This document shows positions 1 through 9,052 of a DNA stretch of 64,000 nt, piece after piece. Every line of letters starts with the position of its first letter. Position 1 is the first letter of the stretch. This DNA is from CAWGLW01 sp963823525. Lineage in GTDB: Bacteria > Pseudomonadota > Gammaproteobacteria > Steroidobacterales > Steroidobacteraceae. Location: contig CAWGLW010000006.1 of assembly GCA_963823525.1 (NCBI GenBank), positions 682,001 through 746,000 on the forward strand. The letters run 5' to 3'. Made by a program: the position numbers and the translations under genes. The notes below the pieces were generated by a model. That model did not search any database and had not been told where the DNA came from. It saw only the letters and a program-made list of their open reading frames with translations.

Positions 1-1146
1 GCCCACGACGCAACCTGCGGTGTTGGCGAAGAAAATATTGCCGGCCTTTGCGCCGATCCGGTGGATGTCCCGGGAGTAGATCTTCAGGCCCAGGGGGAAC
101 AGGATTCCCATGAACACGGCGGGGATGAAAGAAACAACGAAAGCCAGGGCGAGGCTTGCGGTCATCGAGTCGATGGGCAGTGACCGATCCAGCAGCGCAG
201 TGGCTGCCTCGAAGCGCTGGAACAGGAACAGCACGAGGGCACCGCTCAGAGCCGTGAGGATGCATACGATGCTGAACGCGCCCTCCAGGTCCCTGCGCTG
301 ATCGATCGGCCGCGACACCAGGAACGAGCCGACGGAGAACCCCAGCAGAAAACCGGCGACGATGATCGAGAAGGCCTGCGACGTGGAGAGTCCGAATGTG
401 GAAAGTATCCGTGCCCAGAGCATCTCGTAGCCAAGACTGATGAAGCCGGTCAGCAGCAGCACGGGCAGCATGTAGGAATGCGGTGCCTTCTCAGCCGTCG
501 GCTGATCGGGCCGCGGAGCCTGTTGTGAATGACTCGAGGCGATCAGTGCGGCCACAGCGAGGTTGCCCGCGACTGCGATCATCAGGGTCACAAAGACGCC
601 GAAGAATCTGACCAGCACGAAGCCCGTAAGCAAGGCACCGGCGAATGCGCCCAGCGTGTTCAGGTAATAGACCTTGCTGAACTTCGAACCCAGCTCGGAC
701 GGAGCCGTAAGAAAGTACTTCGAGACCAGGGGCAGCGTGCCGCCGATGAGGAACACAGGCGGCAGCAGGACCATGATCGAGAGCAGCAGGCGGACCAGCG
801 ACAGGCCGTAAAAGTCGAGCTTGTTGTACGCGTGTTGGTACAGGTACGGGTAGAGCGGCAGCTCGCTGATGAGGAGGTAGGAAACGAGCGACAGCGCCGC
901 AATGCCGAGTTCCACGTACATATAGATCTTGAGCGGGTCGCGTGTCCGCTCGGACCAGTTACCGAAGAAGTAGCTGCCGAGTCCAAGTCCCAGCAGGAAG
1001 ACCGCCACCACAGTCGCGACGGCGAAGCTGCTGACACCGAATACGAGGCCCAGCAGCCTGACCCAGATCAGCTGGTAGATCAGCGCCGAGAACCCGGACA
1101 GAAAGATGGCAGCGAAAAAAAGCCGGTTATTCAATGTCCACGCCAT
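1..1146 (-). CDS. Fused MFS/spermidine synthase family membrane protein (3' end outside window)
   Basis: The gene reads leftward from an ATG at 1146 and stays open to base 1, so only about 382 N-terminal residues are visible. They are very hydrophobic. The opening stretch (FLSGFSALIYQ, WVRLLGLVFG, then a Gly-rich LLGLGLGSYF turn) is typical of the membrane half of fused MFS/spermidine-synthase proteins. A later PPVFLIGGTLPLVSKYF segment also fits. The C-terminal aminopropyltransferase-like domain would lie off the left edge, so its presence and catalytic residues cannot be checked. Substrate and product of this family are mostly unknown. No operon partner is visible, because the next gene (1479-3713) has its own terminator in between. 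Confidence 0.8.
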   Translation of the reverse strand, partial: MAWTLNNRLFFAAIFLSGFSALIYQLIWVRLLGLVFGVSSFAVATVVAVFLLGLGLGSYFFGNWSERTRDPLKIYMYVELGIAALSLVSYLLISELPLYPYLYQHAYNKLDFYGLSLVRLLLSIMVLLPPVFLIGGTLPLVSKYFLTAPSELGSKFSKVYYLNTLGAFAGALLTGFVLVRFFGVFVTLMIAVAGNLAVAALIASSHSQQAPRPDQPTAEKAPHSYMLPVLLLTGFISLGYEMLWARILSTFGLSTSQAFSIIVAGFLLGFSVGSFLVSRPIDQRRDLEGAFSIVCILTALSGALVLFLFQRFEAATALLDRSLPIDSMTASLALAFVVSFIPAVFMGILFPLGLKIYSRDIHRIGAKAGNIFFANTAGCVVG

Positions 1147-1365
1147 CCGCGCTCACCCTTGTCTGCCTGGAAGTGCGTTCGAAGCAGGAGCGCCACCGCG
1201 TGTGTCAGCTTGCCCTGTGGCGGGCAAGCGGGCCGCCAAAACCTGCTCTTCGAACCAGGCGGGATGGTACCAGCAGACGTGCTGACCGTGACCCATGGCG
1301 TGGGCGACCCTGATCAAGTAAATATCCGGGCGCCATGGTTCAGGAGAGCAGGCCCTGGCGCCGAT

Positions 1366-1393
1366 AAAAAAGGCCGGGCGGATGCCCGGCCTT
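1366..1393 (-). terminator. Rho-independent terminator downstream of the decaheme cytochrome
   Basis: On the minus strand a GC-rich stem (GGCCGGGC paired with GCCCGGCC, loop about four bases) runs straight into a run of six T. It lies about 85 bases past the stop of the 1479-3713 cytochrome gene and before the next minus-strand start at 1146. Confidence 0.85.
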
Positions 1394-1425
1394 GAACCTT
1401 GTTGTTCTTCGTTGGCCCCGGAGGG

Positions 1426-1449
1426 GAGGTGGGCCCGAAGGCCCACCTC
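1426..1449 (-). other. Ten-base-pair hairpin with a UUCG tetraloop just past the cytochrome stop
   Basis: Bases 1426-1435 and 1440-1449 are perfect inverted repeats around four bases. Read as minus-strand RNA this is a C(UUCG)G tetraloop, an unusually stable hairpin. It sits between the stop of the decaheme cytochrome and the intrinsic terminator, so it may protect the mRNA 3' end. The rest of 1147-1478 shows no gene. Confidence 0.7.
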
Positions 1450-1478
1450 GCTCGGTGGCCGATTATCTCGACTCAGCC

Positions 1479-3713
1479 CTAGTTGGCGTCGATGATGGTC
1501 TGGCGACCTTCCTCGAACTCCTGGGGCTCCCAGCCGTTCTGATAGGCGTGGGCCTTCAGGGCGTTCTCCACCTGCGGATCACCGGAGCGGTGACAGGTCA
1601 TGCAGGAGGATGCGTTCACACCCTCGAGCACGTCGTCGAGCTGGTTACCCCAGGGCGCCTCACCGGCTTCGACCGTCGTGGCCATGGCCGCGGTCGCATC
1701 CGGGAACAGGTTCGCGAAGCCCTCGGCGTGGCAGGCTGCGCATTCGTACAGCCCACGCGGGTAGGTCGGCGAGTGGAAGTTATGGTTCTGCAGAACCGGC
1801 GCACCCGTGCCGTCATCCGAGCCGTAGACCGGCTGCTGACCCGTGCCCGGCCAGTTGGGCAACTGATCTTCGCTGCCCGCCCAGGCGTAGATGCCACGAC
1901 CGCGGTAGATCACGATCGGTGCTGTGGTCGCGCCGGCCGAGTGGACGGCGTGCAGCATTTCCTTCATGCCGAAGGCCTGGCCGGCCCGGCCGTCATACGC
2001 TTCAGACGCATCCACGCCGAAGTCGGCACGGACGTACTCATCGTTGGCGGCCGAGTTATGGCACAGCAGGCACATGTCGACGTTGTCAACGCGGTTGCCA
2101 CCGTGCTGATACAGGGAGCCGACGTGGCACTTCAGGCACTGGGTCGTGTCGACGACGACGCGACGATCCGTCGCCATGTCGCCCGAGCCCACCATGTAGT
2201 CGTAGGTCGGGGTCTTGGCACGGACCGTCATCAGTCCGTCTTCATCGGCCGGGTCAATGCTGACGACGCGCGGCTTGCCCTGCAGGGCGATCCGTCCCAC
2301 CGTGGCACCTGCGATGCGGTTCGTTGCAACAGTGGTCGTCGCCACGCCCGCTGCGCAGGTCGTGTTGGTCGTATCGAGATTCACGGACTCGGACTGGCCC
2401 GCTGCATCGGGGTTCGTCCCGAGAATCGGGTCGTCACCCTGCATATAGGTGTAGAGGATGCTCAGGTTGCCGTCGTCATCCCCGTCGAACACCGGGGCAC
2501 CCGGGCCCGCGGTGGCATTACACGGATCAACGCCAACGCCGTTGTAGCTCGCGATCCAGGAGACCGCGAGGTTGGTGCCGTCATCGACCACGCCAGTGAT
2601 CTGCCAGTCGAACAGGGCGCCTTCCGTGACGGAGGTGTCAACACCGTCCCAGATGATGCCGTCGCGCTCGGTCGTCAGACCATTGTGGAAGTCGGTGACC
2701 TCCGCCAGGCTCGCGGCCACCCCGCCGCCCGCATGGCATTGCAGACAGTTCGTCGCCTCGTTCATGGCCAGGTGGAGGTTGCCCAATCCCACGTCCTGCT
2801 CGAAACCGAAGCCGTCCATGGACCCGTGGCAGCTGGTGCAACCTTCATAGGTCACCGGCATGGCGTTCACTGCGGTGAGCTGGTCATCGGTCGCGTGACA
2901 GACGCTGCAGTTGTTCATGTAGGTCGGATAGGTGACTTCGACGGGACCTTCTTCTGGATCTTCGACCCAGATACCGCTGTGGAAGCCATGCGCCACTGCC
3001 GCGAGGCTGGGTACGTCATCGGCGCCGTGGCAGGCCAGGCAGACGTCGCCGCCGTCCTCCGCTTGAAAGTAGCCGCCATGGACGCCAATGCCTTCCGGCC
3101 CGTGGCAGTTGCCGCATGCCTCGGCGGTCACCGCGACCGGCTCGAACGGGTCGTCCGGTGCGCTAGTGTAGAAATAGACTCGCGTCGAGCGCTCACCACC
3201 GACCGAAAGCCGGAAGGTGTAGCGGCTGTTGACAGCAGGAACCGCCGCGGCCGCGACCGTGATCGTATAGGGGCCGCTGCCGGCCAATGACGAAGAGTCA
3301 GTGATCGTCGTGCGGGTGGCGTCGGCGGTTACGTAGGCACGGTCCAGCGTGTCATAGTCGCCCGACGCATCGCCGTCAACCAGGACGTTGAACGTGACCA
3401 CGAGATTGCCGTCGACATCCAATGCCGTCGTGACGTCGGTGACTGACTCGATTGGCGGAAGCGCGTGGGCAACCACCGCGTCCCCGATTGCGCCTGCGCC
3501 GTGGCAGACGGTGCAAGACTCAACCGGTGTCTTGGTGGCGCCGGGCCCCGCCGGCCCCGCCGGCCCTTCAGGTCCCTCCGGCCCGATCGGTCCAGCCGCG
3601 CCGTTCTTGCCGTCATCACCTGAGCAACCGGCAATGCCAAGCGCACCTGCCATCAGCAGAATTGCGAATAAACGCCCAAATCGTCTTTCTTTTCGGGATG
3701 AGAGGCTTGTCAT
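1479..3713 (-). CDS. OmcA/MtrC-family decaheme c-type cytochrome, surface lipoprotein
   Basis: A 744-residue protein starting at the ATG at 3713, with GGAG about nine bases upstream. Residues 1-30 form a lipoprotein signal ending in IAGC (Cys30). A collagen-like run of G-P-x triplets follows at about residues 40-58. Ten CxxCH heme sites are visible: CTVCH, CGNCH, CLACH, CSVCH, CTSCH, CLQCH, CLKCH, CLLCH, CAACH and CMTCH. A beta-rich insert with two extra cysteines separates hemes 6 and 7. This is the plan of MtrC/OmcA outer-surface cytochromes, which pass electrons to metals or other external acceptors. No MtrA or MtrB homologue lies in this window, so the conduit across the outer membrane is unaccounted for. 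A longer in-frame ORF upstream lacks a good start and the signal peptide fixes this one. Confidence 0.92.
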   Translation of the reverse strand: MTSLSSRKERRFGRLFAILLMAGALGIAGCSGDDGKNGAAGPIGPEGPEGPAGPAGPGATKTPVESCTVCHGAGAIGDAVVAHALPPIESVTDVTTALDVDGNLVVTFNVLVDGDASGDYDTLDRAYVTADATRTTITDSSSLAGSGPYTITVAAAAVPAVNSRYTFRLSVGGERSTRVYFYTSAPDDPFEPVAVTAEACGNCHGPEGIGVHGGYFQAEDGGDVCLACHGADDVPSLAAVAHGFHSGIWVEDPEEGPVEVTYPTYMNNCSVCHATDDQLTAVNAMPVTYEGCTSCHGSMDGFGFEQDVGLGNLHLAMNEATNCLQCHAGGGVAASLAEVTDFHNGLTTERDGIIWDGVDTSVTEGALFDWQITGVVDDGTNLAVSWIASYNGVGVDPCNATAGPGAPVFDGDDDGNLSILYTYMQGDDPILGTNPDAAGQSESVNLDTTNTTCAAGVATTTVATNRIAGATVGRIALQGKPRVVSIDPADEDGLMTVRAKTPTYDYMVGSGDMATDRRVVVDTTQCLKCHVGSLYQHGGNRVDNVDMCLLCHNSAANDEYVRADFGVDASEAYDGRAGQAFGMKEMLHAVHSAGATTAPIVIYRGRGIYAWAGSEDQLPNWPGTGQQPVYGSDDGTGAPVLQNHNFHSPTYPRGLYECAACHAEGFANLFPDATAAMATTVEAGEAPWGNQLDDVLEGVNASSCMTCHRSGDPQVENALKAHAYQNGWEPQEFEEGRQTIIDAN

Positions 3714-3968
3714 GACCGGAAACTCCCTGGGTCGAGCAATCACTAGTGCTTGTTCAAATCTTCCGTCCTGAAACGAGTTCACGACGGTTGGAGGCATACT
3801 AGGCTTGTGTGACAGGAGCGCCCATTGCGGCTTTCCGAAGCGATTGCGGCGCGCTGGTTCGCTCCCCGCTATGCGGGCGGACGGCGGGCCACTCGCACGC
3901 GGGACGATCGACTGGCCTCGACCCGGCCGGCTCACTAGACTTCAGGGCCCTGAATAGGAGACGGTCCA

Positions 3969-4331
3969 ATGCCCGATGCGAGCTGGTGGAAGGCCCTGTT
4001 CGAGGCCATCGACGGCAAGAACACGCCGGCTTTCCTCGGATTTCTTGCGCCCGATGCGGAATTCCGCTTTGCCAACGCGCCGGCCGCGCAGGGCCATGCG
4101 GCGATTGGTGAGTCCGTTGACGGGTTCTTTGCGGCGATCGGCTCGAGTGCGCACACGGTCAACCGGACCTGGCAGGACGCCGACAGTGCCGTCTGCGAGG
4201 GCGAGGTGACCTACACGCGGCTGGACGGCTCGATGCTTACCGTGCCTTTCGCGAACGTCTTCTACCTGCGCGACGGCCTGATCGCCCGCTACCTGATATG
4301 CGTCGACCTGGGCGCCCTGTTCGCCGCCTGA
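3969..4331 (+). CDS. NTF2-like/SnoaL-like small protein
   Basis: A 120-residue protein with AGGAG eight bases before the ATG. It has the size and pattern of the SnoaL/NTF2 cone fold: an N-terminal helix (WWKALFEAIDGKN), a DAEFRFANAP strand pair, a G(H)AAI helix and a final FANVFYLRDGLIARYLICVD strand set ending at the C-terminus. Such proteins are isomerases, hydrolases or simple ligand-binding folds, and no substrate can be read here. It stands alone between the divergent cytochrome gene and the convergent hyp operon. Confidence 0.75.
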   Translation: MPDASWWKALFEAIDGKNTPAFLGFLAPDAEFRFANAPAAQGHAAIGESVDGFFAAIGSSAHTVNRTWQDADSAVCEGEVTYTRLDGSMLTVPFANVFYLRDGLIARYLICVDLGALFAA

Positions 4332-4375
4332 TTCGCTCGGATGCGCCCGACAACGTGCGCTGAGCGGCCGGCCGG

Positions 4376-5389
4376 TCAGCAGATCCGCGGCAGCGGATCG
4401 TCCTCGAGTTCTTCTAGCACCCGCTCGCCACCCACGGCGGTCCCGAGCACGACACGGCGCATATCGGCTTGAATCGACCCGATGATGGCCGCGCCGGCGC
4501 CGACGGGCTGGCTGCGCAGCATCGCGAGCGCCTGCTCCGCCGCTTCGGGGGCGACGATCGCGACCACGCGACCCTCGCAGGCGAGGTAGTAAGGATCGTA
4601 ACCGAGCATTTCACAGACCGAGCGCACCGGGTCGCGCACCGGCACCGCGGCCTCCTCGAGTCGGACACCAAAGCCCGTGGCCTTGACGACTTCCTGCGCA
4701 ACGGTCGCCAGGCCGCCACGCGTGGGGTCGCGCATGAACCGCAACCCGCCCAGCCGGACCAGCTCACGGGTCAACGGCAGCACGCTGGCCGCGTCGGATT
4801 GCAGGTCACCGCGAAGCCCGAACTGCTCGCGCGCAAGCATCACCGCGATACCGTGATCACCAACCGGGCCGCTGACCAGCACCGCATCGCCGTCGCGCAC
4901 CTCGCCGAAGCCCAGCTTCAACGCCGGGTCCTTGACGCCGATACCGGCGGTATTGAGGTAAATGCCGCCGCCTTCCCCGCGACGGACGACTTTCGTATCG
5001 CCGGCCACGATCACGACGCCGACTTCGCTGGCCGCCCTGGCGATGCCCGCGACGACGCGATCGAGCACCGCGAACTCCAGGCCCTCCTCCAGCAGCACAC
5101 CGAGGCTCAGGTATCGCGGCACGGCACCGGCCACGGCGAGATCGTTCGTCGTACCGTGCACCGCGAGCGAGCCGATGTTGCCGCCGGGAAACTCCAGCGG
5201 CTGCACCGTGAAGCCGTCCGTGGAAAATACGAGGTCACCCTCAGACTGCCACGGCAGCACGGCCGCATCGGCATCCGTGCTCAGCCACGGGTTGGCGAGA
5301 TGCCGGGCGAAAATCTCTTCGATCAGCTCGCGCATGAAGCGCCCGCCGTTGCCATGCGCGAGCGATACGTGTGTGTCTTCCATCGTCAT
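4376..5389 (-). CDS. hypE: Hydrogenase maturation protein HypE
   Basis: A 337-residue HypE. It begins with the family pattern LAHGNGGRFMRELI, carries the AIRS-type ATP-binding and core domains, and ends in DPLPRIC. The terminal cysteine receives the carbamoyl group from HypF and is dehydrated to a thiocyanate, the source of the cyanide ligands of NiFe-hydrogenase. It is the last gene of the hyp operon, and its start overlaps the stop of the HemW-like gene by four bases, implying translational coupling. Length is normal and all expected end residues are present. Confidence 0.96.
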   Translation of the reverse strand: MTMEDTHVSLAHGNGGRFMRELIEEIFARHLANPWLSTDADAAVLPWQSEGDLVFSTDGFTVQPLEFPGGNIGSLAVHGTTNDLAVAGAVPRYLSLGVLLEEGLEFAVLDRVVAGIARAASEVGVVIVAGDTKVVRRGEGGGIYLNTAGIGVKDPALKLGFGEVRDGDAVLVSGPVGDHGIAVMLAREQFGLRGDLQSDAASVLPLTRELVRLGGLRFMRDPTRGGLATVAQEVVKATGFGVRLEEAAVPVRDPVRSVCEMLGYDPYYLACEGRVVAIVAPEAAEQALAMLRSQPVGAGAAIIGSIQADMRRVVLGTAVGGERVLEELEDDPLPRIC

Positions 5390-6711
5390 CTCGAGACCCG
5401 CTGAATATTGCTTGCGTCGATTTTAGTAGATGCCGCAGCCGGCTCGTTCCAGGCGTCAAGCTCAGCGCGGATGTGGCCGCGCATCTGCTCGCGGAACCCG
5501 TTAACGGCATTGAAGAACTCCGCCATCATCAGCATCCAGCAGTACATCCCGCGGCGCGTGAGGCGGATCGCATCGCCGTCGTGACGCGTGGCGCCGATCA
5601 GGCGCATCGCCGCGAGTTCCGGCGCCATGCGCAGCCAGAAGGCACGACCGTATTTCTGCTCGATGTAGTCCCGCCTGAGTTCGCCGCCGAACAGGCGAAC
5701 GAGGTAATCGTAGCGCATCCTCTCCTTCGTCCCCAGCGACCTGCGCTCGGAGACACCGGTATGGCCGCTCTCGACGAGCCGGCAATAGTTGTGCAGAGAA
5801 AAGCTCGTCGAGTACATCGCGCCGTTGACGAGGCTGAAAGCACCGCTGCCGACGCCGACATAGTCCTGCTGCTCGATGATGTACTCATCGAACATGCCCT
5901 CGCCGCGTGAGAAGCACCAGGCAGACGCCGCACGGTAGGTTGGCAGCAGGCGATCGAGAATGCGTTCATAGAATTCGTGCCGCTGCGAAGCGTCATTGCG
6001 GCCCATTGATTTTTCGATCCGGCGTCTCGCTGTGCGCGCGGTCATCAACGGGTAGAACGAGACCTGGTCCACTTCCAGTTCCAGCAGGTCGTCGAGGTCG
6101 CGATCGAGCATCGCGATCGTCTGCTGCGGCAGATTGAAGATCATGTCGACGTTCAGCGTCGGGAAGACGCCCTTCGCTGCCGCCAGGCGCTCGCGGATGG
6201 CCGCCGCGCTGCCGTATTTCTCCAGGCGTTCCATGCCGCGCAGCAGCCCGTCATCGAAACTCTGCACGCCGACCGACAGCCGGGTCACGCCGCAGTCGCG
6301 CAGCACCGCCAGCCGACGCGCATCGAGGTGATCCGGGTTGGTCTCGACCGAAACCGTCTTCACCGGTGACAGCGAACGGACCAGGTCGATGGTCTGCTGC
6401 AATTCGCGCATGTCCACGGTCGGCGTACCGCCTCCGACGTAGAGGTCTTTGAACCGGAATCCTGCCGCGTGGTACTGGCGGATCTCTTCGCGCAGCGCCT
6501 GGAAATAGCGCGATGTGCGCTCCGGCCGGAACCGCACCCGATGAAACGAGCAGAACGGGCACAGGACCTCGCAGAACGGCACGTGCACGTAGAGCTGGCA
6601 GGGCCCGGGCGGCGCCAGTGGCGGCTTGTGCTCACCACCACCGGTGAAACGCATCGAAGCGGCGTACTCGCGCCGCAGTACGGCCAGGAAGGGTTTCTCG
6701 AACCAGGGCAT
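5386..6711 (-). CDS. HemW/HemN-like radical SAM protein inside the hyp operon
   Basis: A 441-residue radical SAM enzyme. The cluster motif CEVLCPFCSF (CX3CX2C, near residues 48-55) has Phe where HemN-type coproporphyrinogen dehydrogenases have a fourth Cys, so it resembles HemW. A YVGGGTPT SAM-binding turn follows, then SVETNPDHL and LSVGVQSFDDG, all standard for the HemN/HemW family. The C-terminus is longer than in HemW and ends in an extra helical segment. It lies ten bases after hypF and overlaps hypE by four bases, so it is firmly part of the operon. HemW proteins are heme chaperones. A role in giving heme to a hydrogenase cytochrome b, or in another maturation step, is inference only. 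Confidence 0.82.
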   Translation of the reverse strand: MPWFEKPFLAVLRREYAASMRFTGGGEHKPPLAPPGPCQLYVHVPFCEVLCPFCSFHRVRFRPERTSRYFQALREEIRQYHAAGFRFKDLYVGGGTPTVDMRELQQTIDLVRSLSPVKTVSVETNPDHLDARRLAVLRDCGVTRLSVGVQSFDDGLLRGMERLEKYGSAAAIRERLAAAKGVFPTLNVDMIFNLPQQTIAMLDRDLDDLLELEVDQVSFYPLMTARTARRRIEKSMGRNDASQRHEFYERILDRLLPTYRAASAWCFSRGEGMFDEYIIEQQDYVGVGSGAFSLVNGAMYSTSFSLHNYCRLVESGHTGVSERRSLGTKERMRYDYLVRLFGGELRRDYIEQKYGRAFWLRMAPELAAMRLIGATRHDGDAIRLTRRGMYCWMLMMAEFFNAVNGFREQMRGHIRAELDAWNEPAAASTKIDASNIQRVSR

Positions 6712-6720
6712 GGCGGCAGT

Positions 6721-9021
6721 CTACGGAAACGAAGGCGGGTTCACATGCGCCTGCCTGCGCGACCCGGCGGCGTACTCGGCGACCTGCCCATAGCTCAGGC
6801 CGCCGTCGTTGCAGGGAATCCGGCGCGCCAGCAGGACACGGAAGCCGCGCGAAGCCAGCTGGTCACGGATCAGTTCGCTGAGCAGCCGATTCTGGAAGAC
6901 CCCGCCGGTCAGCCCGACGAGCGCGGTTCCCCGTTCATCGCGCAGCGACTCGGCCAGCCGAACCGCGGCATCGGCCAGCGCCGCGTGCACGGCGAAAGCG
7001 CGGTCAGCCGCGGGCCTGCGTGACTCGATGAGCCAGGCCACCAGCGGCCGCCAGTCGATGCGTCGCAGGCCGCTCGCATCGGGCTCGATGGGCAGCCAAG
7101 GGAAATCGCAAGCGCTCGCCGCGCAGGCCTCGAGCTGCATCGGCCCCTGCCCCTCGAAGCTGGTCTCGGCAATGCCGAGCGTCAGCGCCGCAGCCGCGTC
7201 GAACAGCCGACCGACCGCGGTGGACTGCGGGCAGTTCAGACCCCGTTCCCAGGCCGAGCGGACGATCGGATCGGGTATCGGGAGCGGACAGTCAATCCCC
7301 GCTTCCCAGCACAGAGCCGCCGCACTTCGCCACGGCGCACGCCCCGCTGACTCACCTCCGGGCAAGCGGAAAGGGTGCAGGCTCGCGACGCGCTGCCACC
7401 CGCCCGGGCGGCCGAAGAACGCCTCGCCACCCCAGAGCGTACCGTCTTCGCCGAAGCCGACGCCGTCCCAGGCCAGCACGAGAGCCGGCTCATCAGCCAG
7501 CGCATGTTCGGTCATCAGCGCCGAAGCATGCGCATGGTGATGCAGGATTTCGGTGGCCGGCCGGCCCCGCTCGCGCAACCAGCGGCTGGTCGTGTAGCCG
7601 GGGTGCGCATCGCACAGCCAATGCGCCACTTCCACCCCGTACAGCCGCGGCAGGTCGGCGACGACCTGTTCGAATACCCGTTCGCTGCGCAGGGTGCCCA
7701 TCTCTCCGATATGCGGTGAGATCACGACCCGCCGATCCCAGGCCAGCGCAATCGTCAGCTTCAGGTGACCGCCGACCGCGAGCACCGGTACGGGCACGGC
7801 TGACGGCAGGTCCAGCTCGATCGGCGCCGCGCCCCGCCCCAGACGCAGCGGTCGGGCGATGCCGGCGATTACGCGCATCACCGAATCGTCGGCCGGTCGC
7901 ACGATGGGACGGTCGTGATGCAGGAATGCATCGGCGACGCCGGCCAGCCGTTCGCTCGCCTCGGCGGCGTCGGTCAGCACGGGCTCGCCGCTGACGTTGC
8001 CCGAGGTGGCCACGAGCGGCCCGGCAAAGTCCGCGAGCAGCAGCGCGTGCAGCGGACTGTAGGGCAGGAACACGCCCACCTCCGCGAGACCCGGCGCGAC
8101 GGCATTGGCCAACGTGGACCCGGCCGCCTTGCGGGCGAGAACAATCGGTCGTGCGGGGTCCGCGATCGCCGCAAGCTCGGCATCGCCGATCTGCAGGTCC
8201 GACTGCAGCGCCTGCAGGCCATCGGCGCCGCCCGGCGGGTACATCACGGCCAGGGGCTTGTCCGGCCGCCGCTTGCGCTGCCGAAGCCGTTGCACGGCCT
8301 GCTCGTTGCGCGCATCGCAAAGCAGGTGATAGCCGCCGATACCGCGCACGGCGAGAATGCGCCCCGCCTGCAGGCAGTCAATCGCCGCCGACAGCGACGC
8401 CTCATCGCCCGCAATATCCCTGCGGCCCGCCTCGGCATAGCGCAAATGGGGGCCGCACACGGGACAGGCAATCGGCTCGGCGTGGAATCGCCTGTCCAGC
8501 GGGTCCTCATACTCCACGCGGCAGGCCTCGCAGAGCGGAAAGGCCGCCATGCTGGTGTTGGGCCGGTCATACGGCAAGGCCTCGATCAGCGTGTAGCGCG
8601 GCCCGCACTGCGTGCAGTTGATGAACGGATATCGGAAGCGACGATCGTGCTCGTCGGACATTTCTCGCAGGCAGTCGTCACAGGCAAAAAAATCGGGTGG
8701 TACGGCAACGCGTGGCGAATCGGCCGCACTGCTCTGTGCGATGCTGAATCCAGACAATGCCGGCGCGGTGATCTCACTGACCGCCAGCAGCACCGGGCGG
8801 GCCAGTGGTGGCGCCCGGGCGATGACAGCATGGGCGAATTCGTCGATGGCCGCCGGTGAGGCGATCGCGATCACCTCGACCTCGCCACGCAGATTGCGCA
8901 CGTAGCCGGTCAGCCCGAGTTCCCGCGCCAGCCGATACACAAAGGGCCGGAAACCGACCCCCTGGACACGCCCGCCGAGCTGCAGGCGCCGGGCGATGAC
9001 CGGCGGATCGGCCTCACTCAT
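6721..9021 (-). CDS. hypF: Carbamoyltransferase HypF
   Basis: A 766-residue HypF with all domains in order. The acylphosphatase domain shows GRVQGVGFRPFVYRLA near residues 16-31. Two C4 zinc fingers follow (CDDC...CTQC and CEAC...CPVC). A YrdC-like domain comes next, then a Kae1-like C-terminal domain with the HHHAHASA metal-binding motif and LTGGVFQNRLL near the end. It makes carbamoyl-adenylate from carbamoyl phosphate and loads the HypE C-terminal Cys. It starts at 9021, 31 bases after hypD. Confidence 0.96.
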   Translation of the reverse strand: MSEADPPVIARRLQLGGRVQGVGFRPFVYRLARELGLTGYVRNLRGEVEVIAIASPAAIDEFAHAVIARAPPLARPVLLAVSEITAPALSGFSIAQSSAADSPRVAVPPDFFACDDCLREMSDEHDRRFRYPFINCTQCGPRYTLIEALPYDRPNTSMAAFPLCEACRVEYEDPLDRRFHAEPIACPVCGPHLRYAEAGRRDIAGDEASLSAAIDCLQAGRILAVRGIGGYHLLCDARNEQAVQRLRQRKRRPDKPLAVMYPPGGADGLQALQSDLQIGDAELAAIADPARPIVLARKAAGSTLANAVAPGLAEVGVFLPYSPLHALLLADFAGPLVATSGNVSGEPVLTDAAEASERLAGVADAFLHHDRPIVRPADDSVMRVIAGIARPLRLGRGAAPIELDLPSAVPVPVLAVGGHLKLTIALAWDRRVVISPHIGEMGTLRSERVFEQVVADLPRLYGVEVAHWLCDAHPGYTTSRWLRERGRPATEILHHHAHASALMTEHALADEPALVLAWDGVGFGEDGTLWGGEAFFGRPGGWQRVASLHPFRLPGGESAGRAPWRSAAALCWEAGIDCPLPIPDPIVRSAWERGLNCPQSTAVGRLFDAAAALTLGIAETSFEGQGPMQLEACAASACDFPWLPIEPDASGLRRIDWRPLVAWLIESRRPAADRAFAVHAALADAAVRLAESLRDERGTALVGLTGGVFQNRLLSELIRDQLASRGFRVLLARRIPCNDGGLSYGQVAEYAAGSRRQAHVNPPSFP

Positions 9022-9052
9022 CAGGGTTCACCCGAGATTCCGCCTGGCGGAA

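Noticed and set aside
1392..3290. A 632-codon plus-strand open frame opposite the decaheme cytochrome
   Set aside because: No recognisable domain, Arg/Val/Gly-biased composition, and complete overlap with a certain gene on the other strand.
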